This document shows, piece by piece, positions 1 through 13,400 of a stretch of DNA of 56,584 nucleotides. Every line of letters begins with the position of its first letter. Position 1 is the first letter of the stretch. The stretch spans positions 1 through 56,584 of the forward strand of contig NZ_JACADQ010000005.1 in the NCBI RefSeq assembly GCF_016106015.1, read 5' to 3'. Below the pieces are notes generated by a model that was not told the DNA's origin, did no database searches, and saw nothing but the letters and a program-made list of their open reading frames with translations. The translations under genes and the position numbers were made by a program. Source of the stretch: Neoroseomonas rubea. Its GTDB lineage: Bacteria; Pseudomonadota; Alphaproteobacteria; Acetobacterales; Acetobacteraceae.

Positions 1-1
1 A

Positions 2-1867
2 GCCTTCGGCCGCATCGGCGATGCCCGCGGCGCGGAGGAGGCGGCGCGCGTGGCGCTCGCTGTCAACCGCGCGCCATCGGCCCCGGCACGGCTCGCCATC
101 GCCGGCGCGCTGCTGGAAGCCGGCCAGGAACAGATGGCGATGACGCTGGTGCGCGGCGTGGAGGGCGACCCCTCCCTGCCCGCCGACAGCCGCCGCCAGG
201 CGGAGGCGCTGCTGGCGGGGATCGCCGTGCGCGGCGCAGACCGCGCGAACGAGGCCGGCGACCAGGCGACGGGCTTCGAGCGACTGCGGCCGGCCCTCGC
301 GCGCAATCCGCAGGATCCGGCGGCGAACATGGCGCTCGCGCGGCTCTATGCCGGCGCGCGGCGGCCGGAGGAAGCGCAGCAGATCGCCGAGAGCGTGCTC
401 GCGCGCGATCCGCGCAACCTCGAGGCGCGGGCCGGCGCCGTCGATGCCGCGATCGCGGCGCGCGACTACCGCCGCGCCGAGGCGCTGGTCGATGAGGCGC
501 GCGTGCTTGCACCCAACGAGGCGCGCGTGTCGCTGATGCAGGCCCGCCTGGCACGCGCGCGCGGCGACGAGCGCGGCGCGCTGCGCGCGGCGCAGCTGGC
601 GCAGGAACAGCGCAGCGCGCAGATCGGCCAGGTGGTACCGATATCCTACACGCCGGGCGGCATGGCGAGCGCCAATCCGTTCCGCAGCGCCGGGGTGACG
701 GTGGGCGCGCCGGCGTCGCGCGACCCGCTCTCGGCCGAGATCGCGCGGGAGGTGGAGCGGGCGCGCGAGGCCGCCTCGACCCGCTTCGTGGTGTCGCCGA
801 CGATGCGCGGCCGATCGGGCACCAATGGCCTCGACCGGCTGGAGGAAGTGTCGATCCCGCTCGAGGCGTCGCTGTCGCCGCGGGGCGTTGGCGGGCGGCT
901 CGCCGCGAACGTCACGCCGGTCTCGATCAGCACCGGCACGCTGCCCGGCGACCTGACGTCACTGCAATCCTTCGGCGGCAATGCGGTCGCCTTCCCGGGC
1001 AACATGCGCCGGCCGCTCGATGACTCGGCGAGCGGCGTCGCCCTCGGGCTCTCCTACCAGCGCGACTGGTTCCGCGCCGATGTCGGCAGCACGCCGCTCG
1101 GCTTCCGGACGCAGAACGTGGTGGGCGGGGTCGAGGTGGCGCCCGGGCTCGGCGGCGGCTGGCGCGTCCGCATGACCGGGGAACGCCGGGCGGTGACGGA
1201 CAGCCTGCTGTCGTGGTCCGGCGCGCGGGACGGGCTGACCGGCCAGACCTGGGGCGGCGTGGTACGCACCGGGGGCCGCGCGCAGGTGGAGTATTCCCAG
1301 GGCGCGGCGACTTTCTATGCCGGCGGCGGCTACTCGATCTTCCAGGGCGAGAACGTGCGCGACAACGCACGGGTCGAAGCCGGCGCCGGGATGAACTACG
1401 CGGTGCTGCGCCGGCCGGACGAGCAAGTGACGGTCGGGCTCGACCTGGTCTACTTCGCCTATGACGAGAACCTGCGCTTCTTCTCGCTGGGCCATGGCGG
1501 CTATTTCAGCCCGCAGAACTACACGGCGGTGAACGTACCGGTGGATTGGCGGGCACGGTCGGGGGACTGGTCGTGGAGGCTTGGCGGTTCGGTCGGCTAC
1601 GCGGTGTGGTCGGAGGACCGCGCGCCGGTCTTCCCGAACGATCCGGGCCTGCAGGGCGCGCTTGCCGCGCGAACCGGACAGGACCCGCGCATCCAGGCCT
1701 TCTACGCCTCACAGAGCGAGGCCGGGCTGATCGGCAGCGTGCGCGCCGACATCGAATACGCGATGACGCCGGAACTCGCGCTGGGCGCGACCTTCCGCTA
1801 CGACCGCTCGGCCGATTGGAACGAGGGCCGCACCGGCGTCTATGTCCGCTACCGGCTGCCGGAATAG
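2..1867 (+). CDS. bcsC: BcsC-like cellulose synthase outer-membrane subunit, C-terminal part (5' end outside window)
   Basis: The reading frame is already open at base 2, so the gene begins before the window. An internal GTG at 50 is not taken as the start. About 620 residues are visible. The first ~190 are alanine/arginine-rich helical repeats of TPR type (segments such as AANMALARLYAGARRPEEA and NPQDP/DPRNL turns). The rest is Gly/Tyr/Phe-rich and alternates polar and apolar residues, ending in GVYVRYRLPE, as expected for the C-terminal beta-barrel of BcsC-family proteins. In that family the periplasmic TPR part leads the cellulose chain to the outer-membrane pore. The other bcs genes would lie upstream, outside the window. 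Its last 19 bp overlap the convergent deacetylase gene. The family call rests on the TPR plus barrel architecture and recognition of the C-terminus. Confidence 0.75.
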   Translation, partial: AFGRIGDARGAEEAARVALAVNRAPSAPARLAIAGALLEAGQEQMAMTLVRGVEGDPSLPADSRRQAEALLAGIAVRGADRANEAGDQATGFERLRPALARNPQDPAANMALARLYAGARRPEEAQQIAESVLARDPRNLEARAGAVDAAIAARDYRRAEALVDEARVLAPNEARVSLMQARLARARGDERGALRAAQLAQEQRSAQIGQVVPISYTPGGMASANPFRSAGVTVGAPASRDPLSAEIAREVERAREAASTRFVVSPTMRGRSGTNGLDRLEEVSIPLEASLSPRGVGGRLAANVTPVSISTGTLPGDLTSLQSFGGNAVAFPGNMRRPLDDSASGVALGLSYQRDWFRADVGSTPLGFRTQNVVGGVEVAPGLGGGWRVRMTGERRAVTDSLLSWSGARDGLTGQTWGGVVRTGGRAQVEYSQGAATFYAGGGYSIFQGENVRDNARVEAGAGMNYAVLRRPDEQVTVGLDLVYFAYDENLRFFSLGHGGYFSPQNYTAVNVPVDWRARSGDWSWRLGGSVGYAVWSEDRAPVFPNDPGLQGALAARTGQDPRIQAFYASQSEAGLIGSVRADIEYAMTPELALGATFRYDRSADWNEGRTGVYVRYRLPE

Positions 1868-2778
1868 GCCGCCAGGATCTGCGACGCCGTGGCGGGCCAG
1901 ACCCCGCCACGGGCAAGGATGGCATCGAGCATCCCCGCGAAGGCGCCGATGCGATGCGCCTGGCCCATCAGCCAGGGCGTGACCGAAAGTGTCAGGATGC
2001 GTCCCGAGCCCGTCGCCGCGGCCTCGGCATCCAGCGCCGCATGCGCGGCGAGGATGGCGGTGACGTAGTCCTCGGTTGCCATGTTCTGCTGGTGCAGCAT
2101 GCGCTGGTCGGACAGGTCCTGCGGCAGCGGCATGGCCATCATCGGCCCCGCTTCGGTCGCGAATTCGTAGGGCAGGTCGTCGTTCACCCAGCCGCTGGTC
2201 CAGGCGAACCCCGCCTTCGCGACCAGGTCGGGCGTGCGGTGGGATTCGGAATGCGCCGGTGAATGCCAGCCGCGCAGCGCATCGCCGAAGCGGGCGCGGA
2301 GAAGGCCGGTCGCTTCGGTGATCCAGGCGGCTTCCTCGGCCTCCGCCACCTGGCCGTGATGGATATGAGCCATGTCGAGGCCGGCACAGGCAGGTTCCCA
2401 GCCGGCTGCGGCGATATCATTCATCAGCACCGGGTATTCGCGCGCAAGCGTGGCGCTGATCAGCGCCGTGGCCGGCAGGCCGCGCGCCGCCATCGCCTTC
2501 ATCATGCGGTAGATGCCGATGCGGTTGCCGTAGTCCCGCTGCGTGAAGTCCCAGAAGGAGGGATAGGGACGTTCCATCCCGCCCGGCGCGACGACGGGCT
2601 TGAGCGGCATGTCCATCGGGAAATGCCCGAGATGGACCGCGATCCAGAGCGCCACGCGCGCCCCGCCCGGCCAGGCCAAGGGGGTGGTCCGGGGCAGGAT
2701 GCGATAGGGATACCGTGCATGGTCCATCCCGCGCCGGCGGTGCGGATAGACGAAGTAGTCGGGCGGAAGGCCGGTCAT
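1849..2778 (-). CDS. Polysaccharide deacetylase-family protein (allantoinase/PuuE-like), divergent copy
   Basis: 309 residues. It shares its layout with the gene just upstream: a tyrosine/proline-rich start, then WPGGARVALWIAVHLGHF, a FWDFTQRDYGNRIG motif, and a helical core. This is the NodB-like fold variant found in PuuE-type allantoinases and uncharacterised deacetylases of nitrogen clusters. The SHGT motif of the neighbour is replaced here by GLDMAHIHHGQ, so metal binding may differ or be lost. The ATG overlaps the stop of the upstream gene (ATGA), with GGAGGG as ribosome site, so the two are translationally coupled. Its 3' end overlaps the BcsC-like gene on the other strand by 19 bp. 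Substrate is unknown. A role in opening or deformylating a ring-cleavage product of the RutA-type cluster is inference from context. Confidence 0.75.
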   Translation of the reverse strand: MTGLPPDYFVYPHRRRGMDHARYPYRILPRTTPLAWPGGARVALWIAVHLGHFPMDMPLKPVVAPGGMERPYPSFWDFTQRDYGNRIGIYRMMKAMAARGLPATALISATLAREYPVLMNDIAAAGWEPACAGLDMAHIHHGQVAEAEEAAWITEATGLLRARFGDALRGWHSPAHSESHRTPDLVAKAGFAWTSGWVNDDLPYEFATEAGPMMAMPLPQDLSDQRMLHQQNMATEDYVTAILAAHAALDAEAAATGSGRILTLSVTPWLMGQAHRIGAFAGMLDAILARGGVWPATASQILAAYSGSR

Positions 2779-3686
2779 GGCGTGCCCTCCACGATCCAGG
2801 CCTCATGCGCGGCGAGGTGATGGTCGATGTAGTGCTGCGCGATCTCCCGCCCCGTCGCGAGCCAGACCTTGTCGTGCGCGGTGATGTGGCGCAGCACGTC
2901 GTCGAGCGCTGCGATCCGGTGCGGCTGGCCGATCAGGAAGGGGTGCAGCGGCAGGCAGAGCACGGTGCCGCTCTCCTCCCCTTCCTCATACAGCTGGTCG
3001 AACTGCGCCTTGCAGATGGCGGCGTAGCGCTCGGGCGGCGTATTGCGCATCACGAGCAGCGGCACGTCGTTCACCTCGAGCGAATAGGGGATGGAGACGA
3101 GACGCTTGCCCGACCGGGTTCGGATCGGCGTCGGCTGGTCGTCGTGCAACAGGTCGAGCGTGTAGAGGATGCCTTCCTCGGCCAGGATGTCCTGCGTCGT
3201 TTCGTCGTTGGAAATCGCCGGCGTCAGCCAGCCATCCATGGACTGGCCGGAGGCGCGCAGGATGGTCTCCCGATTCTCCCGGATGACGTCCCGCTGCTGG
3301 TCCTCGCTCATGCCGTAGAAGTAGCGCGTGTTGTAGGTGCCGTGGCTGAACAGTTCCCAGCCCAGCTCGCAGCAGCGCTCGATGATCTCGGGGTAGTGGT
3401 CGCAGACCGCGACGTTGAGCGAGACGGACCCGCGCACGCCGTGCCGCGCCATGACATCCGCCATGCGCCAGAAGCCCGCGCGGTTGCCGTAGTCCCGCCA
3501 GGAATAGCCTAGGATGTCGGGCACCGGCCGCGGCCAGGGCATGCGGCGCGCGTTGGGCGGCGGGTCGTATTCGTAGTGCTCGATATTGGGGGCGACCCAG
3601 ACGGCGATGCGCGCGCCGCCGGGCCAGGTGATGCGCGGCCGGCGCCGCCAGGGCATGTAGGCGTAGTGGCCGGGGGTCTTCAGCAT
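2775..3686 (-). CDS. Polysaccharide deacetylase-family protein (allantoinase/PuuE-like)
   Basis: 303 residues from the ATG at 3686 (MLKTPGHYAYMPWRRR). An in-frame ATG at 3743 lies inside the upstream gene and would add an unrelated N-terminus, so I reject it. Visible motifs: WPGGARIAVWVAPNIEHYEY, SWRDYGNRAGFWRMADVMARHG, LFSHGTYNTRYF and the C-terminal LPLHPFLIGQPHRIAALDDVL. These are the landmarks of the PuuE-like branch of the deacetylase superfamily, which hydrolyses cyclic amides or formamides instead of sugar N-acetyl groups. It starts 4 bp after the isochorismatase gene and overlaps the next deacetylase by 4 bp, so it belongs to the minus-strand operon headed by rutA. The likely job is hydrolysis of a nitrogen-heterocycle breakdown product. 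The exact substrate cannot be read from sequence. Confidence 0.8.
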   Translation of the reverse strand: MLKTPGHYAYMPWRRRPRITWPGGARIAVWVAPNIEHYEYDPPPNARRMPWPRPVPDILGYSWRDYGNRAGFWRMADVMARHGVRGSVSLNVAVCDHYPEIIERCCELGWELFSHGTYNTRYFYGMSEDQQRDVIRENRETILRASGQSMDGWLTPAISNDETTQDILAEEGILYTLDLLHDDQPTPIRTRSGKRLVSIPYSLEVNDVPLLVMRNTPPERYAAICKAQFDQLYEEGEESGTVLCLPLHPFLIGQPHRIAALDDVLRHITAHDKVWLATGREIAQHYIDHHLAAHEAWIVEGTP

Positions 3687-3690
3687 AGCG

Positions 3691-4356
3691 TCAGCCCTCC
3701 AGGCGCGGGATGGCGGCCAGGACCTCGGCCACCGGCAGCACATCCGCGTATTTCACCGCCATGTCGTAGAGGTTCGCGAAATGCGGGCCTTCATGGCGGT
3801 CGGCCACGCATTCCTCCGGCACGATCATGCGGTAGCCGCAGGACAACCCGTCGACCACCGTCGCACGTACGCAGCCGGAGGTCGACCCGCCGGTGACGAT
3901 GACGGTGTCCGTGCCGTGGAAGGTCAGCAGGGAGCGCAGGTTCGTCTCGAAGAAGGCGCTCGCCATGCGCTTGTTGATCAGGATGTCGGAGGCCGCGCGG
4001 TCCGTCCGCGGGTCGAGTGCCGCGCGCGGCGAGCCTTCCTTGATGTTCTGCAGGCTGTCCGGCGTGTCGGAGCGCGTGCCCCAGACGCCGCAATCCTCGC
4101 CCGAGCGCAGGTAGGAGACATAGGTCCAGACGACCGGCCAGCCCCGCGCGCGGAAGGCGTGGGCGAGCGCGTTGATGTGCTCGATCTGCCGCGGGTCGGT
4201 CTCATAGGCGGTGACGTAAGTCTGTGGCTGGGTGTAGGCGCATTGCACGTCGATGTTGATCAGCGCGGCGCGCCGGCCGAAGCCGAAGCGCCGGCGCGTG
4301 GGTGCGGCCTTCATCTCGGCGTAGAGCTGCCGCGCCGTCTTGCCTTCCTCGATCAC
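3691..4356 (-). CDS. Isochorismatase-family amidohydrolase (N-carbamoylsarcosine amidase-like)
   Basis: 221 residues if translated from the GTG at 4356, which has a strong GGAGGGG ribosome site 6-7 bases upstream. An in-frame ATG at 4395 lies inside the preceding pseudogene. The cysteine-hydrolase triad is visible: Asp in [11 protein letters not shown], Lys in [12 protein letters not shown] and the nucleophilic Cys in [15 protein letters not shown], with the usual cis-peptide region before the Cys. The family cleaves carbamoyl or amide groups to release ammonia and CO2. RutB, the pyrimidine-pathway enzyme, is in the same superfamily, but the spacing and the SGEDCGVWG insert here look more like N-carbamoylsarcosine amidase. 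It sits between the decayed ABC ATPase and two allantoinase-like genes, downstream of rutA, which suggests it acts on a ureido product. Confidence 0.85.
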   Translation of the reverse strand: MIEEGKTARQLYAEMKAAPTRRRFGFGRRAALINIDVQCAYTQPQTYVTAYETDPRQIEHINALAHAFRARGWPVVWTYVSYLRSGEDCGVWGTRSDTPDSLQNIKEGSPRAALDPRTDRAASDILINKRMASAFFETNLRSLLTFHGTDTVIVTGGSTSGCVRATVVDGLSCGYRMIVPEECVADRHEGPHFANLYDMAVKYADVLPVAEVLAAIPRLEG

Positions 4357-4370
4357 GCTGTCCCCTCCGC

Positions 4371-5454
4371 TCAGGCGGCGAGGAATTCGTTCCACTTCTC
4401 CGTGTAGTATTCAAGGTTGGATGGGCGCGTGTTCCAGACAAAGACGCGTTGGGAACGATCCTCGAGCGACCCGCCGTCGCGCCCCTCCCCGCCATCGTGG
4501 CGACGGAAGGCGCCGAAATACTCGACCGTGGTGCAGCGAACGACGATGCGTTGGGCAGGTCGGTCTCGCCCTCCTCCATCCGCTCGGCGCGAACCGAGAA
4601 GGAAACGTCGCTGCCTGGGGCGGGCGCGCCACCGATGAACGGCACGAGGAAGCGGCCATCCGCGGTCTCGACCGGCAGCACCCCGCCCTGCGTCGCGCCC
4701 GCCGTGCCGCGCAGTACGTTGTTGCCCTGGATGAAGCCCGCGACGAAGGCGGTGCGGGGGCGCGCGAGCAACTCCTCGAGCGGGCCCTGCTGGTCGATCC
4801 GCGCATGGTTCATCACGACGACGTGGTCGCCGAGCGAGAAGGCATCGTTCTGATCATCCGTCACCCAGATGAAGGAGATATCGGAGCGCTTCTGCAGCGC
4901 CTTTAGCTCCAGAATCACCGCCTCGCGCAGCGCGTAGTCGAGCGCGCCGATCGGCTCGTCGAGCAGCAGGATGCGCGGCTCGGTGATCATGGCGCGCGCG
5001 AGAGCCACGCGCTGCTTCTGCCCGCCCGAAAGCTACGCCGGGCGGCGGTCGGCCAGATGCGCGATCTCGAAGGCCGCGAGCAGCTCGGCCACGCCCTTGG
5101 CGATCCCGGCGCCTGGCTTCTTCAGCATCTCGAGCCCGAAGCCGACCTGCTTGGCGACGCTCAATTGCGGGAACAGCGCGAAGTCCTGGAACATCATGGC
5201 GATGTCGCACTTCCAGGGCGGATCGCCGGTCACTTCCCGCCCGGCGATCAGGATGTCGCCCTCGTCAGGCTCCTCGAGACCCGCGACGCAGCGCAGCGTC
5301 GTCGTCTTGCCGCAGCCGGAGGGCCGAGCAGGCAAACGAACTACCCCTTCTCGACCTTGAGCGACACGTCGTCGACGGCGAGGAAGCTGCCGTATCGCTT
5401 GCGGATGCCGCGCAGCTCCAGGTCGAGCTGCGCGATCATCGGCCCCTCGGGCAT
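4371..5454 (-). pseudogene. Decayed ABC-transporter ATPase
   Basis: Starts at ATG 5454 (MPEGPMIAQLDLELRGIRK), 2 bp after the rutA stop. All landmarks of an importer ATPase survive but in broken frames. An in-frame TAG sits where Glu is expected in KVEKG*FVCLLG. One base is lost just before Walker A, which reads GCGKTTTLR in the next frame from about 5335. A second TAG lies just before [15 protein letters not shown] (about 5033). Walker B ([15 protein letters not shown]) follows. Another frame change near 4535 is needed to reach [15 protein letters not shown] of the TOBE region. That frame then runs to a TGA at 4371. Its last ~25 residues ([15 protein letters not shown]) look more like the end of a solute-binding protein, hinting at a deletion fusion; that is a weak inference. 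Two nonsense changes and at least two frameshifts in 1.1 kb argue for genuine decay. Confidence 0.85.
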
Positions 5455-5456
5455 CG

Positions 5457-6533
<1,077 letters not shown>

Positions 6534-6584
6534 CGCCGTCTCCACGATCCGAAGGCCTCAGGCTAGGTCCCTGTGAGCGTGCGC

Positions 6585-6600
6585 AGCAATCATCTCGCCA
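6585..6600 (-). promoter_or_regulatory. Candidate sigma-54 promoter of the rutA operon
   Basis: On the minus strand the sequence reads TGGCGAGATGATTGCT. Against TGGCACR-N4-TTGCW, 10 of 12 constrained positions match, with the required GG-N10-GC spacing. The start site would be near 6575, giving a leader of about 30-40 bases. The surrounding 6546-6778 is a divergent intergenic stretch. Its part from 6600 to 6680 is clearly AT-richer than the rest of the window and could also carry the promoter of the plus-strand secretion genes, but I see no convincing sigma-70 boxes there. Confidence 0.55.
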
Positions 6601-6778
6601 TCAGAATTTGCGTAATTTTTCATCTTTTGAGTCGGCACTGGTGATTTTTCGCTCTTCTTCGGCGCCAATGCCTAGATTCTGAACATTCGCGCCGACCGGA
6701 TAGGCCAAGCGCCCCGGCTTAACGCGACCGCAAGGGTGCTCCGGTACATTTCGCCCCCTATCCCCGGCGGAACGCATC

Positions 6779-8914
<2,136 letters not shown>

Positions 8915-10418
8915 CCGCCCGGACACGGCGCAGCGAACGCGGCGCGCCGCCGCGGCGCGACCCCGCGGTCGCGCCGCCCGTGGCCGAGGCCGTGCCGTTC
9001 CAGGACGAGCTCGAGGCGCTGATCGCCGAGCCGCCGCCGCGCATGTTGGGCGGCATGCACTGGGTCGTCGCCGCCATGTTCGCGGGGCTCGTCGGCATCG
9101 CCGGCGTTGCGAAGGTCGACATGGTCGTCTCGGGCACCGGGCGGCTCGCGCCCGATGCCCCGCCAATCGTGCTGCAGCCGATCGAACGCGCCGTGATCAG
9201 GGAAATCCGCGTCCGTCCTGGCGAGGTGGTGCGCCAGGGCCAGGTGCTCGCCGTGCTCGATCCCTCTTTCGCCGAGGCCGATCGCGCCGCGCTGTCGGGC
9301 CAGCGGCGCGCGATCGCCGCCCAGCTCGGCCGCATGGAGGCGGAGCTCGCCGGCCTGCCGCCGCCCGCCGGCGAGGACCGCGACGCGCTGATCCAGGCCA
9401 GCCTGCACGCGCAGCGCCAGGCCTTCCTCGCCGCGCGGCTCCGCGCGCTCGACGAGGAGATCCGCGGCCAGGAAACCGCGATCCGCACGCTCGAGGAGAA
9501 CGACGTCGCGTTGGCCGAGCAGGTGACGATCGCCCGCGACGTGGAAGCGCTGCGCGCGCGGCTGCTCGAAGGGCAGATCGGCTCCCGCCTGCAGTTCCTG
9601 GAGGCACGCGCCCGCCGCCTGCAGGCGGAACAGCAGCGCGACCAGGATCGCGGCCGGATGCAGGAGTTGCGGCACGCGCTGGAATCGAAGCGGTCGGAGC
9701 GACAGGGGTTCCTGGACGATTGGCGTCGCCAGATCCTAGAGGAGGTGGCGCGCCTGCGCGGCGAGCTCGCGCGTGTCGAGGAAGCGCTGACCAAGGCGAC
9801 GCGGCTGGCCGAGCTCACGGTCGTCACCGCGCCGGCCGACGGCACGGTGCTGGAGGTGGCACGCCGCTCCGTCGGCTCAGTGATGCGCGAAGCGGAGCCG
9901 CTGGTCAGCCTCGTGCCCGCCGGCGCGCCCCTGATCGCCGAGGTGACGCTGCGCTCGGCCGATATCGGCCACGCCCGCGCCGGCGACCCGGTGGTGGTGA
10001 AGATCGACGCCTTTCCCTTCCAGCGGCATGGCCTGCTGACCGGCCGCCTGCGCGCCATCGCGCAGGAATCCGGCCCGCCACGACAAGGCGCCGAGGGACC
10101 GGAACCAGGGCAGATGTCGGGCGGCGCGGTGCATCGCGCCCAGGTCACGCTCGACGCGCCCGCGCTGGTCGGCCTGCCGGAAGGCGCCGCGCCGACCCCC
10201 GGCATGACGGTGACGGCGGAAGTGCGCGTCGGCACGCGCAGCGTCCTGTCCTACTTCCTCTCGCCGGTGCTGCGCGGCGTTCAGGAGAGTCTCCGCGAAC
10301 CGTGATCTGTCGCGGGACGTCAACTTTCCTCCTCTTAACTGTTGCTCAAGTACACCGCCCGCATCCTTCGCCAGAGACGCCGTGCCGACAGAAGGTCCTG
10401 GCACGTCTTGGCGTCGCT

Positions 10419-10445
10419 GCCCGCATGGCGGGCACAGCGGTGCCC
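10419..10445 (+). promoter_or_regulatory. Two overlapping, mutually exclusive hairpins in the leader of the giant repeat gene
   Basis: In the 170-bp gap before the repeat gene, GCCCGC (10419-10424) can pair with GCGGGC (10428-10433), and GGGCAC (10430-10435) can pair with GTGCCC (10440-10445). The two stems share bases 10430-10433, so only one can form. They end 30 bases before the start codon. The upstream part of the gap (10318-10360) is AT-richer and is the likeliest promoter position. A regulatory switch is only a possibility; in GC-rich DNA such short stems also arise by chance. Confidence 0.3.
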
Positions 10446-10475
10446 GCACGACGCTAAACCGGCTTGGAGCCAGCG

Positions 10476-13400
10476 ATGACCGTGATCTCCTCCCTGACGA
10501 CGACGCAGATCCAGGGGCTGACCACCACCACGATCGCCGGCCTGACGACGACCGCCATCCGAAGCATGGCGACAACGCAGATCGCGGCGCTGACGACGAC
10601 CCAGGTCGCGGTGCTGCGAACCTCCCAGATCGCCGCGCTGAGCACGACGCAGGTCGGCGCGCTCGAGACAACGGACCTCGCGGTGCTGAACAGCACGCAG
10701 GTGCGCGGACTGACCTCTGCCCAGATCGGCGCCCTCTCAACCACGCAGGTCGACGCCTTGACGACCACGCAGGTGGGCGCGCTGACCGCCACGCAGCTGC
10801 GGGGCATGGAAACGTCCGACATCGCGGCGCTGTCCACGACCCAGGTGGGCGCCTTCAGCACGACGCAGGTCGCGGCGCTGACCAGCGCCCAGCTCCGCGC
10901 GCTGGAGACGACCGACCTCGCCGCGCTGAGCACGACGCAGATGCGTGGGCTCACCTCGACGCAGATCGCCGCGCTGACGACGACCCAGGTCGGCGCCCTG
11001 ACCACGACCCAGGTCGGCGCGCTCGGCACCGACCAGGTGGGCGGGCTGAGCTCGACCTCGATCTCGGCACTCACCACCACCCAGCTCGGGGCCCTGACCA
11101 GCACGCAGGTCGGCGTGCTGACCACCGCGCAGCTGCGTGGCCTCGACACGACCGACATCGCGGCGCTGACGACCACCCAGGTGGCCGGGCTGCGCAGCGG
11201 CCAGGTCGCCGGCCTGACGACGACCAGCATCGCCGCGCTCGAGACGACCGACCTCGCTGCGCTGACGACGACCCAGCTGCAGGGGCTGACCTCCACGCAG
11301 ACGGCGGCACTTTCGACCACCCAGGTCGCGGCCCTCACCTCGACGCAGGTCGCCGGCCTCTCCTCCCGCCAGATCCCGGGCTTCGGCACGGACGACATCG
11401 CGGCACTCAGCACGACGCAGGTCGCGGCACTCGGCTCGGCGCAGGTGGCGGCGCTGAACTCGACCCAGGTCCGCGCGCTGGAGACGACCGACCTCGCCGC
11501 GCTCAACACCACGCAGATCCGCGCGCTCGGCGCGACCGCGATCGGCGCGCTGACGACCACGCAGGTCGAGGCACTCACGACGACCCAGATCGGCGCGCTG
11601 ACGACGACGCAGACCGCGGCCATCACCTCCTCCGGCATCGCGGCGCTGACGACGACGCAGATCGGAGCGCTGTCCAGCACGCAGGTCAATGCGCTTTCGA
11701 CGACGCAGCTGCGAGGTCTTGAGACCGCGGACGTGGTGGCCCTGACCACTACCCAGGTGGCGGGCCTGCGCAGCAATCAGCTGGCCGGACTGACCACGAC
11801 CCAGGTCGCGGCGCTGGAGACGACCGACCTCGCAACGCTCAATACCACACAGATCCGCGGCCTGACCTCCGCCCAGATCGGCGCGCTGAGCACGACCCAG
11901 GTCGCAGCGCTGACGACGACCCAGCTTGGCGCCCTGACGGCGACGCAGATCCTCGGCCTCGAGACGACCGATATCGCCGCGCTCAACACGACGCAGGTCG
12001 GCGCGCTCACGACGACGCAGATCGCGGGACTGACCAGCGCGCAGCTCCGGGCGCTGGAGACGACGGACCTCGCCGTCCTCACCACCACCCAGATCCGTGG
12101 CCTTACCTCCACCCAGCTGTCCGGCCTGACCACGACGCAGGTCGCGGCGCTGACCACCACCCAGATCGGCGCCCTGACCACGGCGCAGGTACCGGGGCTG
12201 AACTCGACCGCCATCGGCGCGCTTGACACGACGCAGCTCGGCGCACTGACGAGCACACAGGTGGGCGTGCTGACGACCGCGCAGCTCCGCGGGCTTGAGA
12301 CGACCGACATCGCCGCCCTGACGACGACTCAGATCGCCGGACTGCGGACGGGCCAGATCGCCGGCCTCACCACGACGCAGGTCGCAGCGCTCGAGACGAC
12401 CGATCTCGCCGCGCTGAACACCACCCAGCTCGCGGGCCTAACCACCGCGCAGATCGTCGGCCTGTCCACGACGCAGGTCGGCGCGCTGACCACGACTCAG
12501 CTGCGCGGCCTGTCGAGCCGGCAGATGCAGGCCTTCGAGACCGCAGACATCGCCGCATTGACCACCACGCAGGTCGATGCGCTGACCACGACGCAGGTTG
12601 CGGGCCTGACGAGCACCCAGGTCGCGGCGCTCGAGACGACCGACCTCGCGGTCCTCGGCACCACGCAGATCCGGGTCCTGGCGCCAACCACCATCGCAGC
12701 GCTGACCACGACGCAGATCGACGCCCTGACGACGACGCAGATCGGCGCGCTCGCGACCGGCCAGGTCGCGGCGCTGACCACGACGCAGGTCGCGGCACTG
12801 ACCACCACCCAGATCGGCGCCCTGACGAGCACCCAGATCAACGCGCTGACGACGACGCAGCTGCGCGGGCTCGAGACCACCGACATCGCCGCGCTGACCA
12901 CCACGCAGGTCGCCGGGCTGCGCAGCGCGCAGCTGGCCGGCTTGACGACGACCCAGATCGGCGGGCTGGAGACGACCGACCTTGCCGTCCTCAACACGAC
13001 ACAGATCCGCGGCCTGACCTCCGCCCAGCTCGGTGGCCTGACCACGACGCAGGTCGCGGCCCTGACCACGACGCAGATCGGCGCCCTGACGGCGACGCAG
13101 GTCGCCGGCTTCGACACGGCGGATATCGCGGCGCTCAGCACGACCCAGGTGGGCGCCCTGACCACGACGCAAGTCGCCGGCCTGACCAGCGCGCAGCTGC
13201 GGGCGCTGGAGACGACCGACCTCGCTGTCCTCAACACCACGCAGATCCGTGGCCTTACCTCCACCCAACTGGCCGGCCTGACCACGACACAGGTCGCCGC
13301 GCTCACCACGACGCAGATCGGCGCCCTGACCACGGCGCAGGTGCCGGGCCTCAGCTCCACCGCGATCGGTGCCCTCGACACGACGCAGCTGGGCGCCCTG

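Noticed and set aside
63-554. Arg/Pro-rich open frames antisense to the BcsC-like gene, and many similar ones across the window
   Set aside because: They are typical GC-rich shadows of real genes: low-complexity Arg/Ala/Pro composition and no domain motifs.
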